A stretch of DNA of 49,458 nucleotides from Chlorobiota bacterium (lineage in GTDB: Bacteria > Bacteroidota > Bacteroidia > Bacteroidales > JAADGE01): assembly GCA_013152535.1 (NCBI GenBank), contig JAADGE010000055.1, positions 64,466-113,923 on the forward strand, written 5' to 3'. The notes under the pieces were generated by a model. It saw nothing but the letters and a program-made list of their open reading frames with translations. It was not told where the DNA came from and ran no database searches. This document shows positions 33,964 to 42,645 of the stretch, piece after piece (within the stretch, counting starts at the first letter, position 1; the number at the start of each line of letters is the position of its first letter). The translations under genes were made by a program, and so were the position numbers.

Positions 33964-33997
33964 GAAGTGAAATTTACTCATTAAGAAAATTAAAAAA

Positions 33998-34618
33998 ATG
34001 GAAGAATACATAAATATCTTCGTTAAATCAATTTTTATTGACAATATGATTTTTGCCTATTTTTTAGGCATGTGCTCATATCTTGCTGTTTCAAAAACTG
34101 TTAATACGGCCACCGGATTGGGAATTGCTGTAATTTTTGTCTTGGGTATTACCGTTCCCGTTAACTGGCTTTTAGAAAATTACATTTTAAAAAAAGGTGC
34201 TTTGTCTTGGTTGCTCGGTTCTGAAGCAAATACTATAGATTTAGAGTTTTTAAGTTTCATTATGTTTATTGCTGTCATTGCTTCAATGGTTCAGTTGGTT
34301 GAAATGGTTGTAGAAAAATTTGCCCCTGCATTATACACAACACTCGGAATTTTTCTTCCCTTAATTGCCGTGAATTGTGCTATTCTCGGAGGTGCTTTAT
34401 TTATGCAGGAAAGAGAATATTCGTCAATCGGTCAGGCAACCGTTTTCGGACTTGGTTCCGGTATAGGATGGTTTCTTGCTATTGTCGGTATAGCGGCAAT
34501 AAGAGAAAGAATACGATATTCAAATATCCCGGCTCCGCTCAGAGGCATTGGTATTACATTTATTGCAACAGGGCTTATGGGAATTGCTTTTATGACCTTT
34601 ATGGGAATTAAATTATAA
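33998..34618 (+). CDS. nqrE: Na+-NQR subunit E
   Basis: This 206-residue membrane subunit is a pseudo-symmetric partner of NqrD. It shows FVKSIFIDNMIFAYFLGMCSYLAVSK, LGIFLPLIAVNCAILGGALF with the second cluster Cys, and LRGIGITFIATGLMGIAFM at the end. Six helices are expected. It starts 34 bases after nqrD. Confidence 0.96.
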   Translation: MEEYINIFVKSIFIDNMIFAYFLGMCSYLAVSKTVNTATGLGIAVIFVLGITVPVNWLLENYILKKGALSWLLGSEANTIDLEFLSFIMFIAVIASMVQLVEMVVEKFAPALYTTLGIFLPLIAVNCAILGGALFMQEREYSSIGQATVFGLGSGIGWFLAIVGIAAIRERIRYSNIPAPLRGIGITFIATGLMGIAFMTFMGIKL

Positions 34619-34647
34619 AACTACAGTTTAACAATAATATTTAGAAT

Positions 34648-35919
34648 ATGTTTATATTAGACGTTCAGCATTCCGTTTCGGAAATTATTACAATAAGTGT
34701 TCTTGCATTTTTGCTGATAATACTTCTTTTAGTTGTAATATTATTAATTGCCAAAGCAAAGCTTTTGCCTTCAGGAGAAGTTATCATCAATATTAATGAT
34801 GATGAAGAACATCAATTAACAGTATCTCCCGGGAACACCCTGCTTTCGACTTTGCAAAACAATAAAATTCTTTTACCCTCAGCTTGCGGAGGAGGCGGTA
34901 CTTGCGGTATGTGCGAATGCGAAGTTTTGGACGGAGCCGGAGAAATTTTACCGACAGAAAAACCTTTTTTTACTCGGAAAGAGATAAAGGAACATAAACG
35001 ACTGGCATGTCAGGTAAAAGTAAAAGAAGATATGGTTATTCATATTCCTCAGGAAATTATGGGAATTAAAAAATGGGAATGTGAAGTTATTTCAAATAAT
35101 AATGTTGCTACTTTTATTAAAGAATTTGTTGTCAGACTACCCCAAGGCGAAACACTTGATTTTCGTTCCGGCGGATACATTCAGATTGATGTTCCTAAAA
35201 TTACCGTTGATTTTAAAAATTTTGATATTGAAGAAGAATATCACGAGGATTGGGATAATTTTAAAATGTGGGATTTGCAAATGAAAAACACCGAAGAAAC
35301 ATATCGAGCTTATTCTATGGCAAATCATCCTGCCGAAGGTAATATTGTAATGCTGAACATACGGATTGCCACACCGCCTTTCGACAGAGCGAAAGGAGCT
35401 TTTATGAACGTAAATCCGGGAATTTGTTCTTCTTATATTTTTTCCATAAAACCCGGTGATAAAGTTACCATTTCCGGACCTTACGGTGAATTTTTTATTA
35501 AAGATACCGACAATGAAATGATGTTTATCGGCGGCGGTGCAGGAATGGCTCCTATGCGTTCACATATTTTTGACCAGTTTAAAACAAAAAAAACTAAGCG
35601 TAAGGCGACTTTTTGGTATGGTGCACGTTCATTAAGAGAAGTTTTTTACGAAGATGATTTTAATGAAATTGCAGATGAAAATGATAATTTTGAATGGCAT
35701 CTGGCTCTTTCAGAACCCTTGAAAAGTGACAAATGGAAAGGACCTACAGGTTTTATCCATCAGGTAATTTACGATATGTATTTAAAAAATCATGACGAAC
35801 CGGAAGATATCGAATATTATCTTTGCGGACCGCCTATGATGAATTCTGCTGTTGAAAAAATGTTGTATGATCTTGGTGTTCCGAGTGAAAATATTATGTT
35901 TGACGATTTCGGCGGATAA
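34648..35919 (+). CDS. nqrF: Na+-NQR subunit F, NADH-oxidising FAD/[2Fe-2S] subunit
   Basis: This 423-residue subunit takes electrons from NADH. It has an N-terminal membrane helix (about 14-36), a [2Fe-2S] domain with Cys80, Cys86, Cys89 ([13 protein letters not shown]) and Cys121 (RLACQ), an FAD domain with [12 protein letters not shown], and an NAD domain with [12 protein letters not shown] and [10 protein letters not shown]. Its C-terminal FDDFGG is typical. It ends the operon; the following 198-base gap has only weak hairpins. Confidence 0.97.
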   Translation: MFILDVQHSVSEIITISVLAFLLIILLLVVILLIAKAKLLPSGEVIININDDEEHQLTVSPGNTLLSTLQNNKILLPSACGGGGTCGMCECEVLDGAGEILPTEKPFFTRKEIKEHKRLACQVKVKEDMVIHIPQEIMGIKKWECEVISNNNVATFIKEFVVRLPQGETLDFRSGGYIQIDVPKITVDFKNFDIEEEYHEDWDNFKMWDLQMKNTEETYRAYSMANHPAEGNIVMLNIRIATPPFDRAKGAFMNVNPGICSSYIFSIKPGDKVTISGPYGEFFIKDTDNEMMFIGGGAGMAPMRSHIFDQFKTKKTKRKATFWYGARSLREVFYEDDFNEIADENDNFEWHLALSEPLKSDKWKGPTGFIHQVIYDMYLKNHDEPEDIEYYLCGPPMMNSAVEKMLYDLGVPSENIMFDDFGG

Positions 35920-36009
35920 TTTTAGTTGAAAACTAAAACGTAATTCTTTAAAAACAGAGTTTTTTTATTGACTTCGCACATTTTTTCATATTAGTACTGA
36001 CGGAAATAT

Positions 36010-36025
36010 GCCTTGCGGCTTTTTG
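36010..36025 (+). terminator. Weak candidate terminator after the nqr operon
   Basis: GCC-TTGC-GGC followed by TTTTTG is a 3-bp stem with a T-run, about 90 bases after nqrF. It is short and may be chance. The rest of the 35920-36117 gap shows no gene. Confidence 0.2.
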
Positions 36026-36117
36026 TTTGTTACTTAATGTGGCGATATGGAAAGAACTAATCAACATTAAAACAAAAAAGTCTTTTTCAAAACTACTAAA
36101 TTTTTATTACAAAAGAA

Positions 36118-37269
36118 TTATTTATTCAAGACAATCCTGAATGTTGTTTCTTTTCCGAGTTCGGAAGATTTTACGAATATTTTTCCGGAATGGTAAGATT
36201 CAATAATGCGTTTTACCAAAGATAAGCCCAGACCCCAGCCTCTTTTTTTTGTTGTGTATCCGGGTTTAAAAACTGTTTTAAATTGTGCTTTCGGTATCCC
36301 TTTTCCGAAATCGTGAATATCAATAAAAACTCGGTCTTTTTTATCTTCGACACTGATTATAATTTGTCCTCTGCCCTGCATAGTATCAACGGCATTTTTA
36401 CACATATTTTCAATTACCCATTCAAAAAGAGATTCATTTAAAGGAATAAGCAGTTCGCCGGATTTATCAAAGTTTAATATATATTTTACATTTTTGGATG
36501 TTCTTGCCTGCAAATAAGAAACCGAATTTACAATAATTTTATACAAGTTCATTTTCATTAAAACAGGTGTTGATCCAATGCCTGAAAAACGCTCGGTTAT
36601 GATTTCCAATCGTTTTACGTCTTTCTGAACTTCATTAATTAAATTTGCGTCCTCATTTTTTAATTTTAATAATTCAATCCATGCAACCAAAGAAGAAATC
36701 GGTGTTCCCAATTGATGTGCGGTTTCTTTTGAAAGTCCGGCCCATAATTGATTTTCTTCGGCTTTTCGCGAACTGCTGAATGCCAAATAAGAAATTAAAA
36801 TAAAAAACATTACTGTAACCACCTGAATGTAAGGGTAGTACATTAAGGCTGTCAGCAAAACTGAATCTTCATAATAAACATAGTTTTTTTGACCTTTTGC
36901 ATATTCTATTACAATCGGTTTATGTTGATTTTTCATTTTTTGAAGTTCTTTTTTCAAAAAAATTGTATCGTTTACTCTTTTAGGATTTAAATTTCGAGTA
37001 CCGATAATATTTCCGTTGCCGTCAACCAGCATTACCGGAATGGTTTTATTTTCACCGAGAATATTATATAAAGTCGGGCTGACTTGTTCATTGATATCTA
37101 TTCCTGTTAATTCACGAGTTGCTTCCGCCCAAATTTCTATTTTGTTTCGTTCCTGAACCGAAATTTTCTTTACCAGATTTCCGGTATATAAAACAATTCC
37201 TACTCCCAACAAAATTGCGAGCAAGAAAAGCCCTGTTTTTAATTTTTGTTTTCGGGAATAAACATTCAT
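36118..37269 (-). CDS. Membrane sensor histidine kinase
   Basis: This 383-residue kinase has two membrane helices (about 12-30 and 147-165) flanking a roughly 115-residue periplasmic sensor domain with GNGNIIGTRNL. The dimerisation domain has His185 in KETAHQLGTPISSL. The ATPase domain has NMCKNAVDTM (N box), DFGKGIPKAQF (G1) and GWGLGLSLVKRI (G2). No response regulator is adjacent, so its partner is elsewhere. The signal is unknown. The gene behind it on the same strand is an outer-membrane protein ending 65 bases upstream. Confidence 0.9.
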   Translation of the reverse strand: MNVYSRKQKLKTGLFLLAILLGVGIVLYTGNLVKKISVQERNKIEIWAEATRELTGIDINEQVSPTLYNILGENKTIPVMLVDGNGNIIGTRNLNPKRVNDTIFLKKELQKMKNQHKPIVIEYAKGQKNYVYYEDSVLLTALMYYPYIQVVTVMFFILISYLAFSSSRKAEENQLWAGLSKETAHQLGTPISSLVAWIELLKLKNEDANLINEVQKDVKRLEIITERFSGIGSTPVLMKMNLYKIIVNSVSYLQARTSKNVKYILNFDKSGELLIPLNESLFEWVIENMCKNAVDTMQGRGQIIISVEDKKDRVFIDIHDFGKGIPKAQFKTVFKPGYTTKKRGWGLGLSLVKRIIESYHSGKIFVKSSELGKETTFRIVLNK

Positions 37270-37334
37270 ATCTGCAGATTTATTTTCAAACGTTAAACAG
37301 GCTGATATATTTCAGATATCGGAATAAATACAGA

Positions 37335-38888
37335 CTAAAAATCATAATAAAAATTACTTAAAGAAGTTCTTAGTCCGACCATAATGAAATTTTCATCGCT
37401 ATTATCTGTTGTACGGATGTCTGCACCTGCGTATATCTGCAAATCGGTTCTTCTGTTTAGTATATATGAAATCGTTATTGTTTTATGTGAAATAATTTCT
37501 TGGTCGGGCATCATAAGATAAGTAAAGTTATCAAGCATATAAACATCAGAGAAGGTTCCGTGTTTATTCAACGTAATTTTATTGAAGCTGACATTCAATA
37601 AAAAATTCTTATATGTAATATTTGACGTAAGAAATATTTCGGCAAAATCCGCACCGAAAGGAGTTGCCAATTCCTGATTGTAATGTGTCCAAGTTTGATA
37701 TTTCAAATATGCATGCGAATATGTTCTCGGAGATGCCACATTATATTCTGCCTGAAAATACCATTGCAAATTTTTCATTTTTGAATGCAAAACATCAAAA
37801 ATTTTCATACCGACCTGATATGCGTATTTTTTTTGTTTCGGGTCGTCAATTGCATACTGCCCGTATGCCTGAATAAAATCAGTTAGTTTAATTTTAATAT
37901 TGATTCCGGCAAGAGCATTATTTTCTCCGGCAAAACCGTTGACAACTGTTCGAACACCTGTTACCGGAATAAAATAATCTGCAGGAAATCTATTGTAATA
38001 TTCGGAAGTATCTGTTGTTCTGTATATTAAGCCTTCAAAAAGACCGAGTTCTATTCTGTTTTTATAATTATACGATAAATAATTAAAGGCACCGTGTTTT
38101 TTAAAATGATAACTGTAATAAACGTTTTCAAAATCACTGAACTGGGTAAACATACTCACATATTTAAAATTTTTATATGAAAAACTGAACTTTGCAAACG
38201 GATAATTCATTGCATTATCCGATAAAAATAAAGAACGATGCCCTTCGCCGATAAAATTTTTGGCCTGTCCTGCCTGAATATTCAACCAATTGAAAGGTGT
38301 ATATGATAAATACCCTGAAGCCGAAGAAAAATCATATATACTTTTATCAGTATTGCTCTTCTTTAAAGCACCTTGTCCCGGCACAATCAAACGATTCCAA
38401 GCCCAGTCATAAATATATGATCTGAATTTTGCCTGATTTTCTCTGAAACTTGAATAATAGCTTAAATTTTTGCCGATATTTCCTTTAATTTCAATACCTC
38501 TCGTGTTTATGAAATAAGAGTTGGAATCAGTTTTACCGTATTGAAGATAAAACAAAGGATTTATCGACAGGGTAAAATCTTTTTCTCTTACGGAAACAAA
38601 ATCTTCAAAAAACAATTTTCTGAATAACCAAGTTTTGTTATGTTTTGCAAAAAAGAGTTTTTCCTTATCAGTATTGTAAATTACCGAATCTACATCAAAA
38701 ACAGCTTGAATCTCTGATTTTAACAAAGGTTTAAATCCCGTATTTACAGGAATATCTATTTTATTTATATTGAAACTGACAGCATTTCGGTATAGTTCTC
38801 CCAATGGTAAATATTGTTGTTGCGAAAAAATATTTGTAAAAACAAAAACTGACAATAAAACAAAAATATATTTCTTTAAAAAGTGCAT
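37335..38888 (-). CDS. Outer-membrane beta-barrel protein (RemB/Wzi-like, uncertain)
   Basis: The ATG at 38888 gives 517 residues starting directly with a signal peptide (MHFLKKYIFVLLSVFVFTN, cleavage near FSQQ). An upstream in-frame ATG would add 18 residues and overlap rsgA, so it was rejected. The body is full of aromatic-rich alternating strands: LSYTPFNWLNIQAGQAKNF, GEGHRSLFLSDNAMNYPFAK and similar, and it ends in FYYDF, with a terminal Phe typical of outer-membrane barrels. It resembles large Bacteroidota barrels annotated as RemB (gliding) or Wzi-like capsule proteins, but I cannot choose. It starts 22 bases after rsgA stops. Confidence 0.65.
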   Translation of the reverse strand: MHFLKKYIFVLLSVFVFTNIFSQQQYLPLGELYRNAVSFNINKIDIPVNTGFKPLLKSEIQAVFDVDSVIYNTDKEKLFFAKHNKTWLFRKLFFEDFVSVREKDFTLSINPLFYLQYGKTDSNSYFINTRGIEIKGNIGKNLSYYSSFRENQAKFRSYIYDWAWNRLIVPGQGALKKSNTDKSIYDFSSASGYLSYTPFNWLNIQAGQAKNFIGEGHRSLFLSDNAMNYPFAKFSFSYKNFKYVSMFTQFSDFENVYYSYHFKKHGAFNYLSYNYKNRIELGLFEGLIYRTTDTSEYYNRFPADYFIPVTGVRTVVNGFAGENNALAGINIKIKLTDFIQAYGQYAIDDPKQKKYAYQVGMKIFDVLHSKMKNLQWYFQAEYNVASPRTYSHAYLKYQTWTHYNQELATPFGADFAEIFLTSNITYKNFLLNVSFNKITLNKHGTFSDVYMLDNFTYLMMPDQEIISHKTITISYILNRRTDLQIYAGADIRTTDNSDENFIMVGLRTSLSNFYYDF

Positions 38889-38910
38889 TAATAAAACTGT
38901 TTTATAAAAT

Positions 38911-39846
38911 TTATAAGTACTTATCCTGTCTGTATTTATCATCTTCTTCAGCTAAAATGTTAATGTAATTGTTATAACGTTCGGCACTGATATCTTCTTT
39001 GTCAGCAGCTTCTTTTACTGCACATTCAGGTTCGTGGGTGTGAGTACAATTATTAAATTTACAATTTACGGAAAGTTTTTTTATTTCAGGAAAAAAATCA
39101 CCTAAGTTTTCTTTAATTTCATCATTTAGACCGAAACCTTTGATGCCCGGAGTATCAATAATATACCCGCCGGATACCGGAAACATTTCAGCAAATGTTG
39201 TTGTATGTTTTCCCTGTTCATGATAATCGGAAATTTCTTTTGTTTTAAGGTTTAATTTCGGTTCGAGCAAATTTACAAAACTTGATTTTCCTGTTCCGGA
39301 ATTGCCTGATATTACGATTATCTTTCTTTTAATTATTTTTCTTACAGCATCAATTCCAAAATTTTCTTTTATTGAAATTTTAAAACATTTATACCCTATT
39401 TTTTCATATATTTTAATGTATGAATTAAGTTTTTGTGTTAAATCTACATCATACAAATCAATCTTATTGAATAACAAAACAGGCTCAATATTATTTTTTT
39501 CGCAAGCAACAAGCCAGCGATCAATAAACATCAAATAGGTTACCGGTTTAATTAATGTAATCATCAAAAAAGCATAGTCAATATTAGCAGCAATAATATG
39601 CGATTGCTTGGAAAGATTTGTTGATTTTCGGAGTAAAAAGTTTTTTCGTTCATAAATGGCAGTAATTACACCGATACTTTTATCTTTCTGAAGTTTAAAC
39701 TCAACATAATCACCAACCGCAACAGGATTTGTTAATCTGAATTCTTTTTTTCTGAATTTTCCTCGGATTTTACAATTAATAATTTTTTTATCCTGTTTAA
39801 CAAGATAATGACTTCCGGTCGATTTTATTACAATTCCCTGATTCAT
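38911..39846 (-). CDS. rsgA: Ribosome small-subunit-dependent GTPase A
   Basis: This 311-residue protein (start at 39846, MNQGIVIKSTGSHYLV) is a circularly permuted GTPase that matures the 30S subunit. It has an OB-fold domain first, then NKIDLYD (G4), GNSGTGKSSFVNLL (G1), TTTFAE (G2) and DTPGIKGFG (G3), and a zinc-binding end with CKFNNCTHTHEPEC. A longer reading frame adds 45 residues but runs over the promoter, so it was rejected. A -7 box ends 5 nt before this ATG, suggesting a leaderless mRNA and supporting the choice. Confidence 0.94.
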   Translation of the reverse strand: MNQGIVIKSTGSHYLVKQDKKIINCKIRGKFRKKEFRLTNPVAVGDYVEFKLQKDKSIGVITAIYERKNFLLRKSTNLSKQSHIIAANIDYAFLMITLIKPVTYLMFIDRWLVACEKNNIEPVLLFNKIDLYDVDLTQKLNSYIKIYEKIGYKCFKISIKENFGIDAVRKIIKRKIIVISGNSGTGKSSFVNLLEPKLNLKTKEISDYHEQGKHTTTFAEMFPVSGGYIIDTPGIKGFGLNDEIKENLGDFFPEIKKLSVNCKFNNCTHTHEPECAVKEAADKEDISAERYNNYINILAEEDDKYRQDKYL

Positions 39847-39851
39847 TACTA

Positions 39852-39859
39852 CAAAAATA
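39852..39859 (-). promoter_or_regulatory. -7 box (TATTTTTG) 5 nt before the rsgA start
   Basis: The minus-strand TATTTTTG ends exactly 5 nt before the rsgA ATG. It is back to back with the plus-strand box at 39882. Confidence 0.45.
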
Positions 39860-39881
39860 AAATTCTTTATGTAAAGTTTTA

Positions 39882-39889
39882 TATTTTTG
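39882..39889 (+). promoter_or_regulatory. -7 box (TATTTTTG) of the YjbQ-family gene
   Basis: TATTTTTG ends 8 nt before the ATG at 39898, so at most a very short leader is expected. No clear -33 element was seen. Confidence 0.4.
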
Positions 39890-39897
39890 AAGAAAAA

Positions 39898-40296
39898 ATG
39901 CAAAAACTTATTCAATTGAAGACAGATAAACGTTGTGAACTTGTTGACATTACGGAACAGGTGAAAGCAATTGTTAATCAATCAAATATAGAAGAAGGCA
40001 TCGTAAATGTATATGTCAGTGGTGCAACCGCAGGTATTATGATACAAGAAAATTGGGACGATTCGGTTCAGGAAGATGTGCTGACACTTTTAAAACAATT
40101 AATACCGCAAGGTATTTGGCTGCACGACCGGCAAGACGGTAACGGTGATTCGCACTTGAAAGCCGGAATTACGGGACCGAGTGAATGCATTCCGATTATT
40201 GACGGGAAACTCGGACTTTCAACGTGGCAAAATATCTTTTTATGCGAATTTGACGGACCTCGCAATCAAAGACAAATTGTTGTTACCGTAAAATAA
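39898..40296 (+). CDS. YjbQ/UPF0047 family protein
   Basis: From the ATG at 39898 the protein has 132 residues. It shows the family pattern: ELVDITEQV near the start, GIVNVYVSGATAGIMIQEN, GDSHLKAGITGPSECIPI, LGLSTWQNIFLCEFDGPRNQRQIVVTV at the end (read in parts). Members have been linked to a weak thiamine-phosphate synthase activity, but the true role is unsettled. A longer frame from 39808 lacks family resemblance and covers the promoter, so it was rejected. It is divergent from rsgA. Confidence 0.9.
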   Translation: MQKLIQLKTDKRCELVDITEQVKAIVNQSNIEEGIVNVYVSGATAGIMIQENWDDSVQEDVLTLLKQLIPQGIWLHDRQDGNGDSHLKAGITGPSECIPIIDGKLGLSTWQNIFLCEFDGPRNQRQIVVTVK

Positions 40297-40317
40297 TGTG
40301 CGACATGTATATTTTAC
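40288..40317. terminator. Hairpin between the convergent YjbQ-family gene and pcm
   Basis: GTAAAATA (40288-40295) pairs with TATTTTAC (40310-40317), with ATGT-GCG-ACAT extending the stem inside after a small bulge. It overlaps the stop codon of the plus-strand gene. There is no long T-run, so it is only a candidate. Confidence 0.35.
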
Positions 40318-40327
40318 AAATTTGCAA

Positions 40328-40969
40328 CTATTCCTTACCTTTTAACATTGGTACAAAAACAAACTTACCGTGATTTTCGGTTTTGTATTCATTTTCGGAA
40401 ATTTTAATAATCTTCAACATATCTTGTGAATGGTGCGATCCTGCCGGTACAACCATTATTCCCCCGATTTTAAGTTGTTTAAGCAAACCTTCGGGAACAG
40501 CAACAGCCCCGGCAGTAATTAGGATTTTATCAAACGGGGCGTAAGTCGGTAATCCTTTATACCCGTCACCGTAATAAGAATACGGATAATAACCGAGTTT
40601 TTTTAATAAAATTTGAGAAGATTTAAACAAAACTTGTTGACGTTCAATTGTAAAAAGTTTAATACCTAATTCAAGTAAAACTGCAGCCTGATATCCGGAA
40701 CCGGTTCCTACCTCCAAAATTTTATCTCCTTTTTTCGGTTCTAACAATGACGTTTGAAAAGCTACGGTATATGGCTGAGAAATGGTTTGATCCGCAGCAA
40801 TGGGAAATGCATTATCTTGATAAGCTCGCTCTTCAAATCCTTTTGCCATAAAAAAATGTCGAGGCACATTCATCATTGCAGACAAAACGTTTTCATTATC
40901 TATCCCTTTATTTTTCAGAGAATTAATTAATATTCTTCGTAAACCTTTATGTCTGTATGAATCTGTCAT
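40328..40969 (-). CDS. pcm: Protein-L-isoaspartate O-methyltransferase
   Basis: This 213-residue repair enzyme methylates isoaspartyl residues in damaged proteins using SAM. It has AFPIAADQTISQPYTVAF near residue 55, the SAM motif ILEVGTGSGYQAAVL, GDGYKGLP and FDKILITAGA. Length is standard. It is convergent with the YjbQ-family gene and divergent from the sugar transferase gene. Confidence 0.95.
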   Translation of the reverse strand: MTDSYRHKGLRRILINSLKNKGIDNENVLSAMMNVPRHFFMAKGFEERAYQDNAFPIAADQTISQPYTVAFQTSLLEPKKGDKILEVGTGSGYQAAVLLELGIKLFTIERQQVLFKSSQILLKKLGYYPYSYYGDGYKGLPTYAPFDKILITAGAVAVPEGLLKQLKIGGIMVVPAGSHHSQDMLKIIKISENEYKTENHGKFVFVPMLKGKE

Positions 40970-41115
40970 TAATGTTTGATATTTTCAGCGAAAATAAAAA
41001 CATTCCCGCTTTTTTAAAATTATATCTTTTAAAATTCGTTTTTTTACAATCAAAACTATTATTTTACGTTTTATTTTATCAGCTGAGCTACAACACAGTT
41101 TTCAAATTTATTTTA

Positions 41116-42531
41116 ATGAATAAAAAAACTCAAAAATTAAAATATATTCTTTTCGATTATATCAGTGCATCTTTTGCTTGGTTTCTGTTTTATTTATTCA
41201 GAAAATATTACATTGAATCTTTAAATTACGGCTATTCTGTAGATGTTGAGTTTAATATTAATTTTTTTGCGGGACTTTTCGGTTTACCGATTTTTTGGAT
41301 TATGCTTTATTCAATTTCGGGTTATTATCGCATTCTTTTCCGAAAATCAAGATTAATAGAGCTCGGACAAACATTTATTACAATAATAATCGGAGTCGTT
41401 ATTATCTTTTTTATCCTGATTTTAGATGATATTGTATTTTCGTATAAAAATTATTATTTATCTGTTTCTGTTTTATTCGGTTTGCAATTTTTTCTTACAT
41501 ATATTCCCAGATTAATCATAACAAGTGTTACACAAAATAAAATACGGTCGGGAAAAATCGGGTTTAACACTCTTTTAATAGGAAGTAACGGGAAAGCATT
41601 GAATTTATACAGACAATTAACTTCAGGACAAGATAAATACGGATATAAATTTGTAGGATTTATAAATATTTACAATAAAAAAGATCTTACGTTAAGTCGG
41701 TATTTAACACATCTCGGGAGTTATAATAATTTAATTGATACCCTAAAAAAATATCAAATTGAAGAAGTTGTAATTGCTATAGAATCATCCGAGCACCAAG
41801 AAATTGAGAAAATCCTGTATAAACTTCAAAAAACTGATGTTATTACAAAAGTAATTCCTTCTCTTTTTGATGTTTTGACAGGAAAAGTCAGGATGTCAGG
41901 TTTTTTAGGAACACCTTTAATTATTATTTCTCATACTTTAATGCCGGCTTGGCAGGTAAGTTTAAAGCGCATATTTGATATTTTCATTTCAGTTACGACA
42001 ATAATTATTTTGTCTCCTGTATTTTTATTTGCTGCAATTGCAGTAAAAGCAGAATCTGACGGTCCTGTTTTTTTCAGACAAAAGCGTATCGGATTACACG
42101 AAAAGCCTTTTACTATTATTAAATTTCGTTCAATGTATATTGATGCCGAAAAAAACGGTCCGCAACTCTCTTCCGAAAATGATAACAGAATTACAAAAGT
42201 CGGACGTTTTATGAGGAAAACTCGTTTAGATGAAATTCCTCAATTTTATAATGTTTTAATCGGAGAAATGTCTTTAGTAGGTCCTCGACCGGAAAGGCAA
42301 TATTACATAGATAAAATTATTGAAGAAGCACCTCATTACAGTAACTTACTTAAAGTTAAACCCGGTATTACCTCCTGGGGACAAGTAAAATTCGGATATG
42401 CAGAAAATCTTGAACAAATGATTGAACGTTTAAATTATGATATTTTTTATATTGAGAACATGTCATTATACCTGGATTTTAAAATAATGATACACACAAT
42501 ATTAGTAATTTTAAGAAGAGACGGAAAATAA
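41116..42531 (+). CDS. Undecaprenyl-phosphate sugar phosphotransferase (WcaJ/WbaP-type)
   Basis: The ATG at 41116 gives 471 residues, the usual length of exopolysaccharide-initiating transferases. A longer frame from 40957 would overlap the start of pcm. Four N-terminal membrane helices are followed by a Rossmann-like nucleotide-binding domain (about 150-280), a fifth helix region (FDIFISVTTIIILSPVFLF), and the catalytic domain with DGPVFFRQKRIGLHEKPF, IIKFRSM, KVGRFMRKTRLDEIPQF and MSLVGPRPE. It would attach a sugar-1-phosphate to the lipid carrier, the first step of capsule or exopolysaccharide synthesis. No other polysaccharide genes adjoin it. Confidence 0.92.
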   Translation: MNKKTQKLKYILFDYISASFAWFLFYLFRKYYIESLNYGYSVDVEFNINFFAGLFGLPIFWIMLYSISGYYRILFRKSRLIELGQTFITIIIGVVIIFFILILDDIVFSYKNYYLSVSVLFGLQFFLTYIPRLIITSVTQNKIRSGKIGFNTLLIGSNGKALNLYRQLTSGQDKYGYKFVGFINIYNKKDLTLSRYLTHLGSYNNLIDTLKKYQIEEVVIAIESSEHQEIEKILYKLQKTDVITKVIPSLFDVLTGKVRMSGFLGTPLIIISHTLMPAWQVSLKRIFDIFISVTTIIILSPVFLFAAIAVKAESDGPVFFRQKRIGLHEKPFTIIKFRSMYIDAEKNGPQLSSENDNRITKVGRFMRKTRLDEIPQFYNVLIGEMSLVGPRPERQYYIDKIIEEAPHYSNLLKVKPGITSWGQVKFGYAENLEQMIERLNYDIFYIENMSLYLDFKIMIHTILVILRRDGK

Positions 42532-42579
42532 TATTTCAGGTTTTTTTATCTTTATTTAACATTACTGTTTTTTTATTTT

Positions 42580-42645
42580 TTAACAGCCGCCTTCTTCTTC
42601 CTTTTTAGCTTTCTTTCTTATAACAGGTGCCGGAGTATTATCTTC
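42580..42645 (-). other. Shared GGC tail, copy A
   Basis: This stretch encodes DNTPAPVIRKKAKKEEEGGC and the stop. Comparable tails are encoded at about 43729-43794 and 44400-44468. Codons differ at several third positions among the three copies, so the peptide is similar while the DNA has drifted. Confidence 0.8.

Noticed and set aside
35920-36117. Possible gene or mobile remnant after nqrF
   Set aside because: No frame of coding character was found on either strand; only weak hairpins are present.
39847-39981. 45-residue N-terminal extension of rsgA
   Set aside because: The extension lacks family resemblance and covers a -7 box that ends 5 nt before the internal ATG.
41088-41101. tRNA-like AGCTGAGCTAC string
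   Set aside because: No acceptor stem, anticodon arm or T-loop is found around it, so it is a chance match to a D-arm pattern.
40957-41115. 53-residue extension of the sugar transferase
   Set aside because: It overlaps the start of pcm on the other strand, and the ATG at 41116 gives the usual family length and start.
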